From Bog-473 sp963781955 (GTDB lineage Bacteria; Actinomycetota; Acidimicrobiia; Acidimicrobiales; RAAP-2): DNA of 64,000 bases. Location of the stretch: NCBI GenBank assembly GCA_963781955.1, contig CAWAHU010000001.1, positions 248,001 through 312,000 of the forward strand, read 5' to 3'. A program made the translations under genes and the position numbers. The notes under the pieces were generated by a model. That model saw nothing but the letters and a program-made list of their open reading frames with translations. It made no database searches and was not told the origin of the DNA. Shown piece after piece: positions 8,321-18,488 of this stretch. Position 1 is the stretch's first letter, and each line of letters starts with the position of its first letter.

Positions 8321-8387
8321 GGCGTATACGCCGCCTCGGGGGAGTTGGTTCGGGCTGTATACGCGCCGGACAGATCGCCGTATACAG
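8321..8387. promoter_or_regulatory. Three GTATAC-centred sites upstream of the GlxA/DJ-1 operon (candidate operators)
   Basis: GTATAC occurs at 8324-8329, 8357-8362 and 8380-8385. The first is inside a perfect 12-bp palindrome, GGCGTATACGCC (8321-8332); the other two have near-mirror flanks (GGCTGTATACGCG and GCCGTATACAGCC), so they resemble one another in opposite orientation. Three copies of an AT-cored hexamer in 62 bp of high-GC DNA, 130-190 bp before the regulator start, suggest binding sites. The role as GlxA operators is inferred from position. Confidence 0.55.
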
Positions 8388-8396
8388 CCTGTGAGG

Positions 8397-8472
8397 AATG
8401 CCCACGGAGAGGAATGCCCACGGAGAGGAATGCCCACGGAGAGGAATGCCCACGGAGAGGAATGCCCACGGA
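8397..8472. repeat. 16-bp tandem repeat array (4.75 copies)
   Basis: The 16-mer aatgcccacggagagg is repeated exactly four times (8397-8460) and then for 12 more bases. It follows the GTATAC sites directly and lies in the 347-bp stretch (8197-8543) between the GlxA-type gene and the thioesterase gene, which otherwise contains no gene that I can see. Every unit is identical, which points to recent expansion. Confidence 0.9.
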
Positions 8473-8543
8473 CCAGCCCCGCCGCGCCCGAAGGGGCAGG
8501 GCAGCGCCCCCGAGAACCGATGCTCGTCCGGGAGGCCGGCGCC

Positions 8544-8930
8544 TCAGGCGGAGCGGGAGCGCCGGGTGCCGCGGGCGCGGACCCAGGCCAGCAGGTCCCC
8601 GGCCTCGCCGCGGCGGACCGTCCCGGTGAAGATGTCCTCGCGCTCGGTGGACACCTCCCGCTGCACCTCGGCGTGGAGCTCATCGCCGGGCGCGGCCGGC
8701 TGGAGGTACTCGACGAGGACCGAGGTGATGATCCCCGATCGCTCCTCGTCGTTGGCCGCCGCGGCGACGGCGGCCCCGGCGACGGCGTAGAAGACGGCAC
8801 CGTGGACCGTCCCGTGCGGATTCGCGTGGTCGGCACCGGTCGTCAGCCGGGCCACGGTGTGCCCGTCACCCCGCCGTTGCACCTCGATCCCGAGGAGTGC
8901 CGCGAACGCGTCGTCACGGAGGCCGGACAC
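8544..8930 (-). CDS. PaaI-type hotdog-fold thioesterase
   Basis: 128 residues. The family signature is present as NPHGTVHGAVFYAVAGAAVAAA, where the HGG-like motif is HGTVHGA and the long helix follows, and SVLVEYLQPAAPGDELHAEV for the central strands. Proteins of this kind hydrolyse phenylacetyl-CoA-type or other acyl-CoA esters as tetramers in the cytoplasm. The gene starts nine bases after the stop of the F420-dehydrogenase-like gene, so they probably share a transcript, although no common pathway is evident. Confidence 0.85.
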   Translation of the reverse strand: MSGLRDDAFAALLGIEVQRRGDGHTVARLTTGADHANPHGTVHGAVFYAVAGAAVAAAANDEERSGIITSVLVEYLQPAAPGDELHAEVQREVSTEREDIFTGTVRRGEAGDLLAWVRARGTRRSRSA

Positions 8931-8938
8931 GGGCCCGG

Positions 8939-10072
8939 TCAGGGCGCCTTGGTCGACGCCGGCAGCCGTCCAGGCATCGGCACGGCCGTCACCGGCCAGC
9001 GCTTGCGGCTGACACGGCTCAGTTTGTGCAACAGGGCGACCGCCCCCGGGTCGTCCTCGATGGGGCGGGTCTCGATCACGCCCGCCGTCTCCATTTCGTT
9101 GAACAGCGACTCGCCCTTCTCGGTGCGGATGATGGTGAGCGTCCAGTCCCCGAACGCTCCGATGCCCCCGGTCGAGATGTCGGCGTGCTCTGCCGAGAAG
9201 TCGGGGCAGCTGGTGCAGCCCTCACGGGTCCAGGCGTGGGCTTCCTTGAGCGGGACTTCGTGGTAGGTGCCGTCCTTCATCCAGACCTGGAAGACGCCCT
9301 TGATGTTCATCTTGGCGATGTTCTCGCGTGCCAGGCCGTACCGGGCCTCGAAGAGCTCACTGAAGATGGCGTCGTCGAAGGTCTTCGAGCACAGGAGCCC
9401 GATGGAGAGGGCAAGTCGGCGGGCGATCTTGCCGGCCTTGCGGGCCTGCATCACCGGCGGGGCGCTGGCCTGGCAGCCCATCCCGACCAGGGCGATGCGC
9501 TCGGCGCCGCTCTCGATGGCCTCGGGGTAGGCGAGGGGGTTGGCCGAGTAGGTGTAGCGGGACCCCGCGGTGGCGAGCACGTCCTCCTTGGTGCGGGCCA
9601 CCGTGGGTACCGCCTTCCACGTCGAGCCGTCCCCCTCGAGACCCGAGACGAGGGCGGCATCGATGAGGTCGTGCTCGAGAGCCCAGATCAGCAGAGCGGA
9701 CACCAGGCCGCCGTCCTGGCCCGCCGCGGCGGTCTCGGGGGTGGCCGCCCGGGCCAGCACCGTGCGCCGGGAGATGCCCGACACTTCGTCCTCGGTGCGC
9801 GGCCGGCCGAACAGATGGGTCTCGATGTCGGGCTCCCAGGTGCGGAAGCGTGGGCAGGCACGGGTGCACAGCGTGCAGCCCTTCTCCCCGTGCGTGCAGT
9901 TGTCGGGCCCGCCGTCGCTGTCCACATGGAAGGGCCTGTAGACACCGTCGGCATCGTCGTAGCCGAGCACGTCGTAGGGGCACGCGACCACGCAGGCGGA
10001 GCAGCCGGTGCACAGGCCCGAGGTGACGACCTCTTTGAACAACTCGGCCCACTGTGGCTTCTCGGGAGGCAT
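8939..10072 (-). CDS. Coenzyme F420 hydrogenase/dehydrogenase beta-subunit-like (FrhB/FdhB) protein
   Basis: 377 residues from an ATG at 10072. Two four-cysteine iron-sulfur motifs stand at the N-terminus: Cys21, 24, 27 and 31 (CTGCSACVVACP) and Cys59, 66, 69 and 73 (ending GCTLCTRACP). FrhB_FdhB N and C domains follow, with the glycine-rich QDGGLVSALLIWALE and the GCQASAPPV block, and a late Cys pair TSCPDFSAEHAD. In methanogens such subunits pass electrons between Fe-S clusters, FAD and F420; free-standing actinobacterial homologues probably reduce or oxidise F420-linked substrates. The gene is divergent from the Fpg/Nei gene and followed immediately by the hotdog thioesterase. Confidence 0.85.
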   Translation of the reverse strand: MPPEKPQWAELFKEVVTSGLCTGCSACVVACPYDVLGYDDADGVYRPFHVDSDGGPDNCTHGEKGCTLCTRACPRFRTWEPDIETHLFGRPRTEDEVSGISRRTVLARAATPETAAAGQDGGLVSALLIWALEHDLIDAALVSGLEGDGSTWKAVPTVARTKEDVLATAGSRYTYSANPLAYPEAIESGAERIALVGMGCQASAPPVMQARKAGKIARRLALSIGLLCSKTFDDAIFSELFEARYGLARENIAKMNIKGVFQVWMKDGTYHEVPLKEAHAWTREGCTSCPDFSAEHADISTGGIGAFGDWTLTIIRTEKGESLFNEMETAGVIETRPIEDDPGAVALLHKLSRVSRKRWPVTAVPMPGRLPASTKAP

Positions 10073-10120
10073 TGGCCCACCATATTCGGCCTCAGGGGTC
10101 GGGTCGGATACCGTGCGGCC

Positions 10121-10918
10121 GTGCCCGAGATCCTCGAAGTGGAGCACTACCGGGCGTTCGCCGAGCAGGCGCTGGACCGTCCCGTCAGCCGGGTGTGGAT
10201 GGTGGACGGCCGCTACGGCCGGGGCGGCACGACGCCCCCGCGGCTCCGCACCGCCCTCGCCGGTCGTTCGTTCACCGCGGCCCGTCGGCGCGGCAAGCTG
10301 ATGCTGCTGGACACGAGCGGGGGGCCCACGCTGGGACTCCGCTTCGGGATGACTGGCGGGCTCGTGGTCGACGGGCACCAGGCGCTCGACCGCCTGCGTT
10401 ACGGGCCGGGGGTCTTCGACGAGAAGTGGGTGCGCGCCCGTATCTCGTTCGCCGACGGCGGTGCGCTGCTCCTGCACGACCCCCGGCGCTTCGGGTCGCT
10501 CGAGCTGGCCCCCGACGAAGGCCGGCTCGGCCCCGACGCTCTCGGCGTGAGCCGGAAGGAATTGGGTGCCGCCCTGTCGGTGCGGCCGGGCCGCTCAGCG
10601 GCGGCGGCACCCCTCAAGGCGCGCCTGATGGACCAGGAGCGCCTGGCTGGGGTCGGCAACCTGCTGGCCGACGAGATCCTCTGGCGAGCCGGTCTCGACC
10701 CTCAGCGCCGGCACGCGCTCACCGACGTAGAACTCCGCCGGCTGCACGCGACCATGCGGGCGACGCTGCGCCAGCTCGGGCGCCGAGGCGGCTCACACAC
10801 CGGGGACCTCATGGAGGAGCGGCACCCCGACGGTCGCTGCCCGCTCGACGGTGCCGCCCTGGCACACGCCGCGGTGGGCGGGCGCAGCACCTACTGGTGC
10901 CCGGTGCACCAACGCTGA
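10121..10918 (+). CDS. Fpg/Nei family DNA glycosylase-AP lyase
   Basis: 265 residues from a GTG at 10121, which leaves Pro2-Glu3 as the first residues after processing; the N-terminal proline is the Schiff-base nucleophile of the family. Further signs are GRRGKLMLLD (catalytic Lys region), LRFGMTG, the H2TH segment LAGVGNLLADEILWRAGL, and a C-terminal zinc-finger-like hairpin. In that finger the four metal ligands would be Cys240, Asp243, Cys260 and His263 rather than four cysteines (CPLD ... WCPVH). It repairs oxidised bases; whether it is closer to Fpg or Nei cannot be decided by eye. The upstream frame extension covers antisense DNA and is not real. Confidence 0.88.
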   Translation: MPEILEVEHYRAFAEQALDRPVSRVWMVDGRYGRGGTTPPRLRTALAGRSFTAARRRGKLMLLDTSGGPTLGLRFGMTGGLVVDGHQALDRLRYGPGVFDEKWVRARISFADGGALLLHDPRRFGSLELAPDEGRLGPDALGVSRKELGAALSVRPGRSAAAAPLKARLMDQERLAGVGNLLADEILWRAGLDPQRRHALTDVELRRLHATMRATLRQLGRRGGSHTGDLMEERHPDGRCPLDGAALAHAAVGGRSTYWCPVHQR

Positions 10919-10959
10919 CCGCCGCACCAACGCTGACCGCCGCACAGCCGGCCCCTTCG

Positions 10960-11637
10960 TCAGCTCGTGAGGGGTGGCAGCCCCTTGGCGATGAGGTCGA
11001 CGCCGAAGACGAGGAAGATCACCGCCGTCACCGCCGCGTTGTGCTCGGTCAGCCACGCCTTGGACGAGTCCAACGCGTGACGTGCCCGCTCGCCACCCAG
11101 CAGCGCGTAGAGCACGGGGCCGAGGATGGTCAGGCTCGCGATGAGCACGAACACCGCGATGGCGACCACGGCATCGGTGGTGGAGAGGCCGAGCTGCGCC
11201 ACCCCGGCGGCGGCGCCGGCCGTGAGGATGAGGTTCTTGGGGTTGACGCCCGCCAGCAGGACCCCGAGGCCGAAGGCCTTGGCGGGGGAGATCGAATCCA
11301 CCGTGGCGAGCCACGTGGGCATCTCGGCCCGTTCCCCGGGTGCCGGCCGCTTGCGCCAGTTGCGGCGGGCCAGGAGGAGTAGGAGGACGCCGAGGGCGAT
11401 CTTGCCCCACGACACCGAGTCCGCCGCCGTGCTGCTGGTGGCCACGTCGCCGTCGTGCGCAAGTACGTAGACGACGGTGCTGACCACAGTCAGCGCGGCG
11501 ACCCATCCGACCAGGAAGGCGGGACCGTTGACCTTCGCATGCCGCGAGAAGAGCATCAGGATCACGGCGATGATCGGCAGCGGACTGATGGCCACCCCGA
11601 CGGCGAACGTGAGGACCTCACTGATTCCGTCGCCCAT
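10960..11637 (-). CDS. GAP/Sap-family membrane protein (lipid export accessory type)
   Basis: 225 residues from an ATG at 11637, with about six hydrophobic segments and a cytoplasmic Arg-rich loop (LLLLARRNWRKRP) in the middle. The start GISEVLTFAVGVAISPLPIIAVILML and GVNPKNLILTAGAAAG are typical of the GAP/Sap family. Mycobacterial members help move sulfolipid or glycopeptidolipid to the surface, and the wider group resembles LysE-type transporters. Function here is not known. The next gene upstream on the same strand, bcp, is 155 bp away, so co-transcription is possible. Confidence 0.8.
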   Translation of the reverse strand: MGDGISEVLTFAVGVAISPLPIIAVILMLFSRHAKVNGPAFLVGWVAALTVVSTVVYVLAHDGDVATSSTAADSVSWGKIALGVLLLLLARRNWRKRPAPGERAEMPTWLATVDSISPAKAFGLGVLLAGVNPKNLILTAGAAAGVAQLGLSTTDAVVAIAVFVLIASLTILGPVLYALLGGERARHALDSSKAWLTEHNAAVTAVIFLVFGVDLIAKGLPPLTS

Positions 11638-11792
11638 CAGGGCCCCTTCCTGCTTGCAGGTCCCGGTCGTGACCGTCGGGCCCTGGGGTGGTCGGGTCGC
11701 GGCCACTCGTTCGAGGTCTTCACGCCCAAGTTGCAGCCTCGCTGCGCGGCTTGGGCCACGAACCGACCGGCGCATCGAGGACCCTCCTTGAC

Positions 11793-12260
11793 TCAACCCT
11801 GGCCGATCTCCTCGAGGACCTTGGCCGCGTGACCGTCCGCCCGCACGTTGTACCAGGCGCGCTGCACCTTGCCGTTGGGGCCCACGAGGAAGGTCGAGCG
11901 GATGGTGCCGACCGTCTTCTTGCCGTACATCGTCTTCTCCCCCCATGCGCCGTACTTCTCCATGACCTTCTTGGAGGCGTCGGTCAGGAGCGGGAACTTG
12001 AGCTTGAACTTGGTGCGGAACTTGACGTGCTTCTCCGCGCTGTCGGGGGAGATCCCGAGGACGGCGACACCCGCCTTGTCGAAGGCACGGAGGTTGTCGT
12101 TGAACTGGCACGCCTCCTTGGTGCAGCCGGGTGTGTCGTCGGCCGGGTAGAAGTACACGATCACGCGCTGGCCCTTGAAATCGGACAGCTTCACCTGCTT
12201 GCCGTCCTGGTCGGGCAGCGTGAACGCGGGGGCGGTGGCACCCGCCTCGAGTCTCGCCAT
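11793..12260 (-). CDS. bcp: Thioredoxin-dependent thiol peroxidase (Bcp/PrxQ)
   Basis: 155 residues, the standard Bcp length. The peroxidatic Cys46 is in PADDTPGCTKEAC, with the resolving Cys51 five residues later, the arrangement of alpha-type 2-Cys PrxQ proteins. The C-terminal part GTIRSTFLVGPNGKVQRAWYNV is the conserved final strand and helix. It reduces hydrogen peroxide and alkyl hydroperoxides in the cytoplasm using thioredoxin. It is divergent from the DEAD-box helicase gene, with 183 bp between them. Confidence 0.93.
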   Translation of the reverse strand: MARLEAGATAPAFTLPDQDGKQVKLSDFKGQRVIVYFYPADDTPGCTKEACQFNDNLRAFDKAGVAVLGISPDSAEKHVKFRTKFKLKFPLLTDASKKVMEKYGAWGEKTMYGKKTVGTIRSTFLVGPNGKVQRAWYNVRADGHAAKVLEEIGQG

Positions 12261-12336
12261 CGTCCGTTCTCCTTGGGTCGGGGGACTGGGAATGATCATT
12301 GTCCTACAGCCGCTCCGCGGGGGAGTGCTGCTCACC

Positions 12337-12345
12337 TGGTACAAT
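12337..12345 (+). promoter_or_regulatory. Extended -10 promoter candidate for the DEAD-box helicase
   Basis: TGGTACAAT (TGN followed by TACAAT) at 12337-12345 is a good extended -10 hexamer in otherwise GC-rich DNA. It would leave a leader of about 90 nt before the ATG at 12444. The leader contains a hairpin, CCGGCA-GGG-TGCCGG, around 12358-12372, and the self-complementary GTCGGGGCCGAC close behind. No clear -35 is seen. Confidence 0.45.
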
Positions 12346-12443
12346 AGGTGCGCGACCGCCGGCAGGGTGCCGGTGAGTCGGGGCCGACCTTGACTCCTCT
12401 TTGCGGGCGCACGGCCCCGCCGACCGACAGAGAGAGCAGGTCC

Positions 12444-13739
12444 ATGATTGTCGATGCCCCCGCCGGTGCACATGCCGGCTCGGCCGCCAACGGAGACGGT
12501 GACGTCGCCGGTGACGATACCTATGAGACCACACGGACCTTCGAGTCCCTCGGTGTCTCGATCGAACTGACCAAAGCGCTGGCGGATGAAGGCATCGTCA
12601 GCGCTTTTCCAATTCAGGCCCTGACCGTCGCCGATGCCCTCGCCGGGCGGGACGTGTGTGGCAAGGCGAAGACCGGCTCGGGCAAGACCCTGGCCTTCGG
12701 CGTGCCGATGCTCCAGCGGGTGAAGGCCTCACGCGGGGTGCAGGCATCGGGTGAGGCCGCCGCGACCGGTCGTCCGGCCCGCCCGCTCGGCCTCGTCCTG
12801 CTCCCCACCCGGGAACTGGCCGTGCAGGTCTACGACGTGCTGGCGCCTCTGGCCAAGAAGATCGGACTGCGGGCCGTCGCCGTGTACGGCGGCGCGGACA
12901 TCGACCGCCAGGTGTCGAAGCTGCGCAAGGGCTCCGACATCGTGATCGCCACTCCCGGTCGCCTCATCGACCTGGGAGACCGGGGCGAGGTGAACGTCGA
13001 GGGCCTCGAGACCCTCGTGCTCGACGAGGCGGACCGCATGGCCGACATGGGCTTCATGCCCCAGGTCGAGTGGGTGCTGCGGCGACTCACTCAGCCCCAC
13101 CAGACGCTGCTCTTCTCCGCCACCCTCGACGGTGCGGTCGACCGTCTGGTCAAGCGCTACCTGACGGACCCTGTCTTCCACGAGGTGGCCTCGGCCACCC
13201 AGACGGTGTCCCTCATGGAGCACCGGTTCCTCCAGGTGCACCAGATGGACAAGGTGAAGGTGGCCGGCGCCATCTGCCGCAATCAGGAGAAGTCGCTGCT
13301 CTTCGTGCGCACGAAGCGGGGCGCCGACCGGCTGGTCGAGCACCTGGGCAAGGAGGGCGTGCACGCGGCCGCCATCCACGGCGACCTCCGCCAGACCAAC
13401 CGCGAACGCGCACTGGCTGACTTCTCTAACGGGAAGCTCCCGGTCCTGGTGGCGACGGACGTGGCGGCCCGCGGCCTGCACATCGAAGGCGTGGACGCCG
13501 TGGTGCACTACGACCCGCCCGAGGACCACAAGGCGTACCTGCACCGCTCCGGGCGCACGGCACGCGCCGGCAAGGCGGGCGTGGTGGTGAGCCTGGCGTT
13601 GTGGAACCAGCTGGTGGAGATGGAGGTGATCCAGCGCCGGCTCGGCCTGCGCATCCCCATCGTCGAGATGTTCTCGAACGACACCCGGCTGGCGGACCTG
13701 GCGGCGTGGACACCCACCGCAGAGGAGAGCGTCCTCTGA
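12444..13739 (+). CDS. DEAD-box ATP-dependent RNA helicase (RhlE-like)
   Basis: 431 residues from an ATG at 12444. All core motifs are in order: the Q-motif region (FESLGVSIELTKALADEGI, FPIQ), Walker A AKTGSGKT at 75-82, PTRELA, TPGRL, Walker B DEAD in VLDEADRMADMGFM, SAT in LLFSATLDG, VATDVAARGLHIEG and HRSGRTARAGKAG. Such enzymes remodel RNA in ribosome assembly, mRNA decay or cold adaptation. The C-terminal tail is short, without the basic extension of CsdA-type helicases. The gene follows a long structured leader, which suggests post-transcriptional control as known for cold-shock helicases; that is inference. Confidence 0.93.
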   Translation: MIVDAPAGAHAGSAANGDGDVAGDDTYETTRTFESLGVSIELTKALADEGIVSAFPIQALTVADALAGRDVCGKAKTGSGKTLAFGVPMLQRVKASRGVQASGEAAATGRPARPLGLVLLPTRELAVQVYDVLAPLAKKIGLRAVAVYGGADIDRQVSKLRKGSDIVIATPGRLIDLGDRGEVNVEGLETLVLDEADRMADMGFMPQVEWVLRRLTQPHQTLLFSATLDGAVDRLVKRYLTDPVFHEVASATQTVSLMEHRFLQVHQMDKVKVAGAICRNQEKSLLFVRTKRGADRLVEHLGKEGVHAAAIHGDLRQTNRERALADFSNGKLPVLVATDVAARGLHIEGVDAVVHYDPPEDHKAYLHRSGRTARAGKAGVVVSLALWNQLVEMEVIQRRLGLRIPIVEMFSNDTRLADLAAWTPTAEESVL

Positions 13740-13780
13740 CTCAGGTCCCGTCGGCGAGCCGGGGCCCAGTGTCCGTGCCG

Positions 13781-14515
13781 ATGCCGGTCTGGTCGCCCGA
13801 CGACGGGGTCCGACGTGTCCTCGTGGTCACCGCACACCCCGACGACGTCGACTTCGGCTCGGCGGGCACCGTGGCCGCCTTCACGTCGGCCGGGGTCGAG
13901 GTCACCTACTGCATCGTCACCAACGGCGACGCCGGCGGCGACGACCGAGCCATGACGCGGGCGGAGATGGCCGCACTGCGGCAGGACGAGCAGCGGGCGG
14001 CGGCGGCCACGGTTGGCGTCGACGACGTCCGCTTCCTCGGGTACCCCGACGGCCAGGTGCAGCCCACCATCGAGCTGCGTCGCGACATCAGCCGGGTGAT
14101 CCGCCAGGTCCACCCAGAGCGGGTGGTCACCCAGTCGCCGGAGCGCAACTGGGACTTCATCTTCGCCTCCCACCCTGACCACATGGCGGCGGGTGAGGCA
14201 GCGATCTGCGCTGTGTACCCCGACGCCCGCAACCCCTTCGCCCACGCCGAGCTCCTCGAGGTCGAGGGCCTCGAGCCCTGGAGCGTGCCTGAGCTGTGGG
14301 TCATGGGCCCCGGGGGGGCGAGTGCAGGGATGGCGGTGGACACGAGCGGCACGGTGGAGCGCAAGGTGGCGGCACTCATGTGCCACAAGAGCCAGATCGG
14401 CGATCCCGAGGGCATCACCCGTCGGGTCTTGACACAGGCGAGGTCGCAGGGGGAGCTGGCCGGACTGCCCGCGGGCTCCGCGGCCGAGCTGTTCCGGGTG
14501 ACCCGGATCCCCTGA
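13781..14515 (+). CDS. PIG-L/LmbE family deacetylase
   Basis: 244 residues from an ATG at 13781; in-frame GTGs at 13769 and 13775 are equally possible starts. The zinc-site motif AHPDD is at about residues 18-22 and the second ligand region FASHPDHMAAGEAA follows in the middle. Members remove acetyl groups from N-acetylglucosamine derivatives; in actinobacteria they include MshB (mycothiol synthesis) and Mca (mycothiol conjugate amidase). Neither can be claimed here: the protein is shorter than typical MshB or Mca. It starts 41 bp after the helicase and four bp before the amidotransferase gene. Confidence 0.85.
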   Translation: MPVWSPDDGVRRVLVVTAHPDDVDFGSAGTVAAFTSAGVEVTYCIVTNGDAGGDDRAMTRAEMAALRQDEQRAAAATVGVDDVRFLGYPDGQVQPTIELRRDISRVIRQVHPERVVTQSPERNWDFIFASHPDHMAAGEAAICAVYPDARNPFAHAELLEVEGLEPWSVPELWVMGPGGASAGMAVDTSGTVERKVAALMCHKSQIGDPEGITRRVLTQARSQGELAGLPAGSAAELFRVTRIP

Positions 14516-14519
14516 CCTG

Positions 14520-15203
14520 ATGGCGGGCGGCGCCCCCTGGGTGGTGATCCAGCACGTGGCGCACGAGGGCCCCGGTGCGATCGCGCTCGCCGTGGCTGAC
14601 GCCGGCGCACCGCTGCGCGTCGTGCGTGTCGACGAGGGGGAAGCAGTCCCCCCGCCGCCCTCGGTGGCCGACATGACCGGTCTGGTCGTGATGGGTGGGC
14701 CCATGGGTGTCCATGACGAGCCGGCATGGCTGGGCGAGGAGCGGGCGTTGCTGCGCCACGCCGTCGAGTCGGGACGGCCCGTCCTCGGCGTCTGCCTGGG
14801 CGCGCAGCAGCTGGCCGCGGCCCTGGGGGCCGAGGTGTGGACGGGTCCTGCGCCCGAGTGCGGCGTCGGCGAGGTGCACCTGACGGCGGCGGCGGTCCAC
14901 GACCCGGTGTTCGGGGACGCGCCGACGCCCCTCCCGTGTGTCCACTGGCACGCCGACACGTTCGCCCTTCCCGAGGGTGCGGTGCGCCTGGCCGGGAACG
15001 AGCACTACGAGAACCAGGCCTTCCGCGTCGGCGAGCGGGCCTACGGGCTGCAGTTCCACGTGGAGGTGACCGCCGGCCTCGTGGCTCACTGGGGACCCCA
15101 CCTCCCGCCGGGGGTCTTCGTGCGGGCTCCCGACGTGGCCCACGTCAGCCGGGCCGGCCTCGGCCTGCTCCGGCGACTCGTGGCGCTGGCCGCGGCAGAC
15201 TGA
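14520..15203 (+). CDS. Class I glutamine amidotransferase-like protein
   Basis: 227 residues. The nucleophile elbow is GVCLGAQQLAAALG with Cys92, and the catalytic His/Glu pair is in LQFHVEVTAGL near residue 174. The oxyanion-forming GGPMGVHDEPAWL is also typical of free-standing GMP-synthase-like amidotransferases. These hydrolyse glutamine or related gamma-glutamyl compounds; with no synthetase partner here, the acceptor is unknown. The gene begins four bp after the PIG-L stop and is followed four bp later by the MmcQ/YjbR gene, so the three form one transcription unit. Confidence 0.87.
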   Translation: MAGGAPWVVIQHVAHEGPGAIALAVADAGAPLRVVRVDEGEAVPPPPSVADMTGLVVMGGPMGVHDEPAWLGEERALLRHAVESGRPVLGVCLGAQQLAAALGAEVWTGPAPECGVGEVHLTAAAVHDPVFGDAPTPLPCVHWHADTFALPEGAVRLAGNEHYENQAFRVGERAYGLQFHVEVTAGLVAHWGPHLPPGVFVRAPDVAHVSRAGLGLLRRLVALAAAD

Positions 15204-15207
15204 GGGT

Positions 15208-15570
15208 GTGAAGGCGGCGACGGCGCGGCGACTGGCCCTGGCCCTCCCCGAGGCCCAAGAGGCGCCCCATCACCACATGACCTCCTTCCGCGTGGGCAAG
15301 AAGATCTTCGCCACCATGCCGCCCGAAGGAGACCGGCTCCACGTCTTCGTCGAACCTGACGAGGTGGCGGCCTACTGTGCCGAGTTCCCCGGCACGGTCG
15401 AGGAGCTCCGATGGGGGGACAAGCTCAGCGGTTGCCGGGTGAACCTGCGCCAGGCCACGACGCCCCTGGTGCGTGAGTTGCTCACCGAGGCGTGGCGCCG
15501 GCGGGCGCCGACGAAGGTACGGGCCGCCTTCGACCGCGTCGGGCCCGGCGGTGGGCCGCTCATCGACTGA
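15208..15570 (+). CDS. MmcQ/YjbR family protein
   Basis: 120 residues starting at a GTG four bases after the amidotransferase stop. The arrangement ALALPEAQEAPHHHMTSFRVGKKIFATM is the conserved N-terminal part of the MmcQ/YjbR fold (a CyaY-like, DNA-binding-associated fold of uncertain role), and the C-terminal helix RELLTEAWRRRAPTKV also fits. No catalytic residues are known. It is the last gene of the PIG-L/amidotransferase unit and faces the convergent aconitase gene across 44 bp. Confidence 0.83.
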   Translation: MKAATARRLALALPEAQEAPHHHMTSFRVGKKIFATMPPEGDRLHVFVEPDEVAAYCAEFPGTVEELRWGDKLSGCRVNLRQATTPLVRELLTEAWRRRAPTKVRAAFDRVGPGGGPLID

Positions 15571-15614
15571 GGCGGCCGGCACCGTGTGGCGGGGACGGCT
15601 CCGGCCGGGCGTCC

Positions 15615-18326
<2,712 letters not shown>

Positions 18327-18488
18327 GATCCCATTCTGTCCCGGGTGCGGGGGGGCGACCAATGGCGGGCCCCCGCGGTCCCCGGCGGGGTGCTGCGACG
18401 TCACACCGGCGTTGACCCGCGCCTTCGTAACGACTTCGTAACCGCAGGGGGTGTTTCACCCTCGGCGGAAGCGGGCACAATCGACGGC

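Noticed and set aside
8397..8472. 16-bp array considered as CRISPR or iteron origin
   Set aside because: No spacers between units, too short for CRISPR, and no replication gene nearby.
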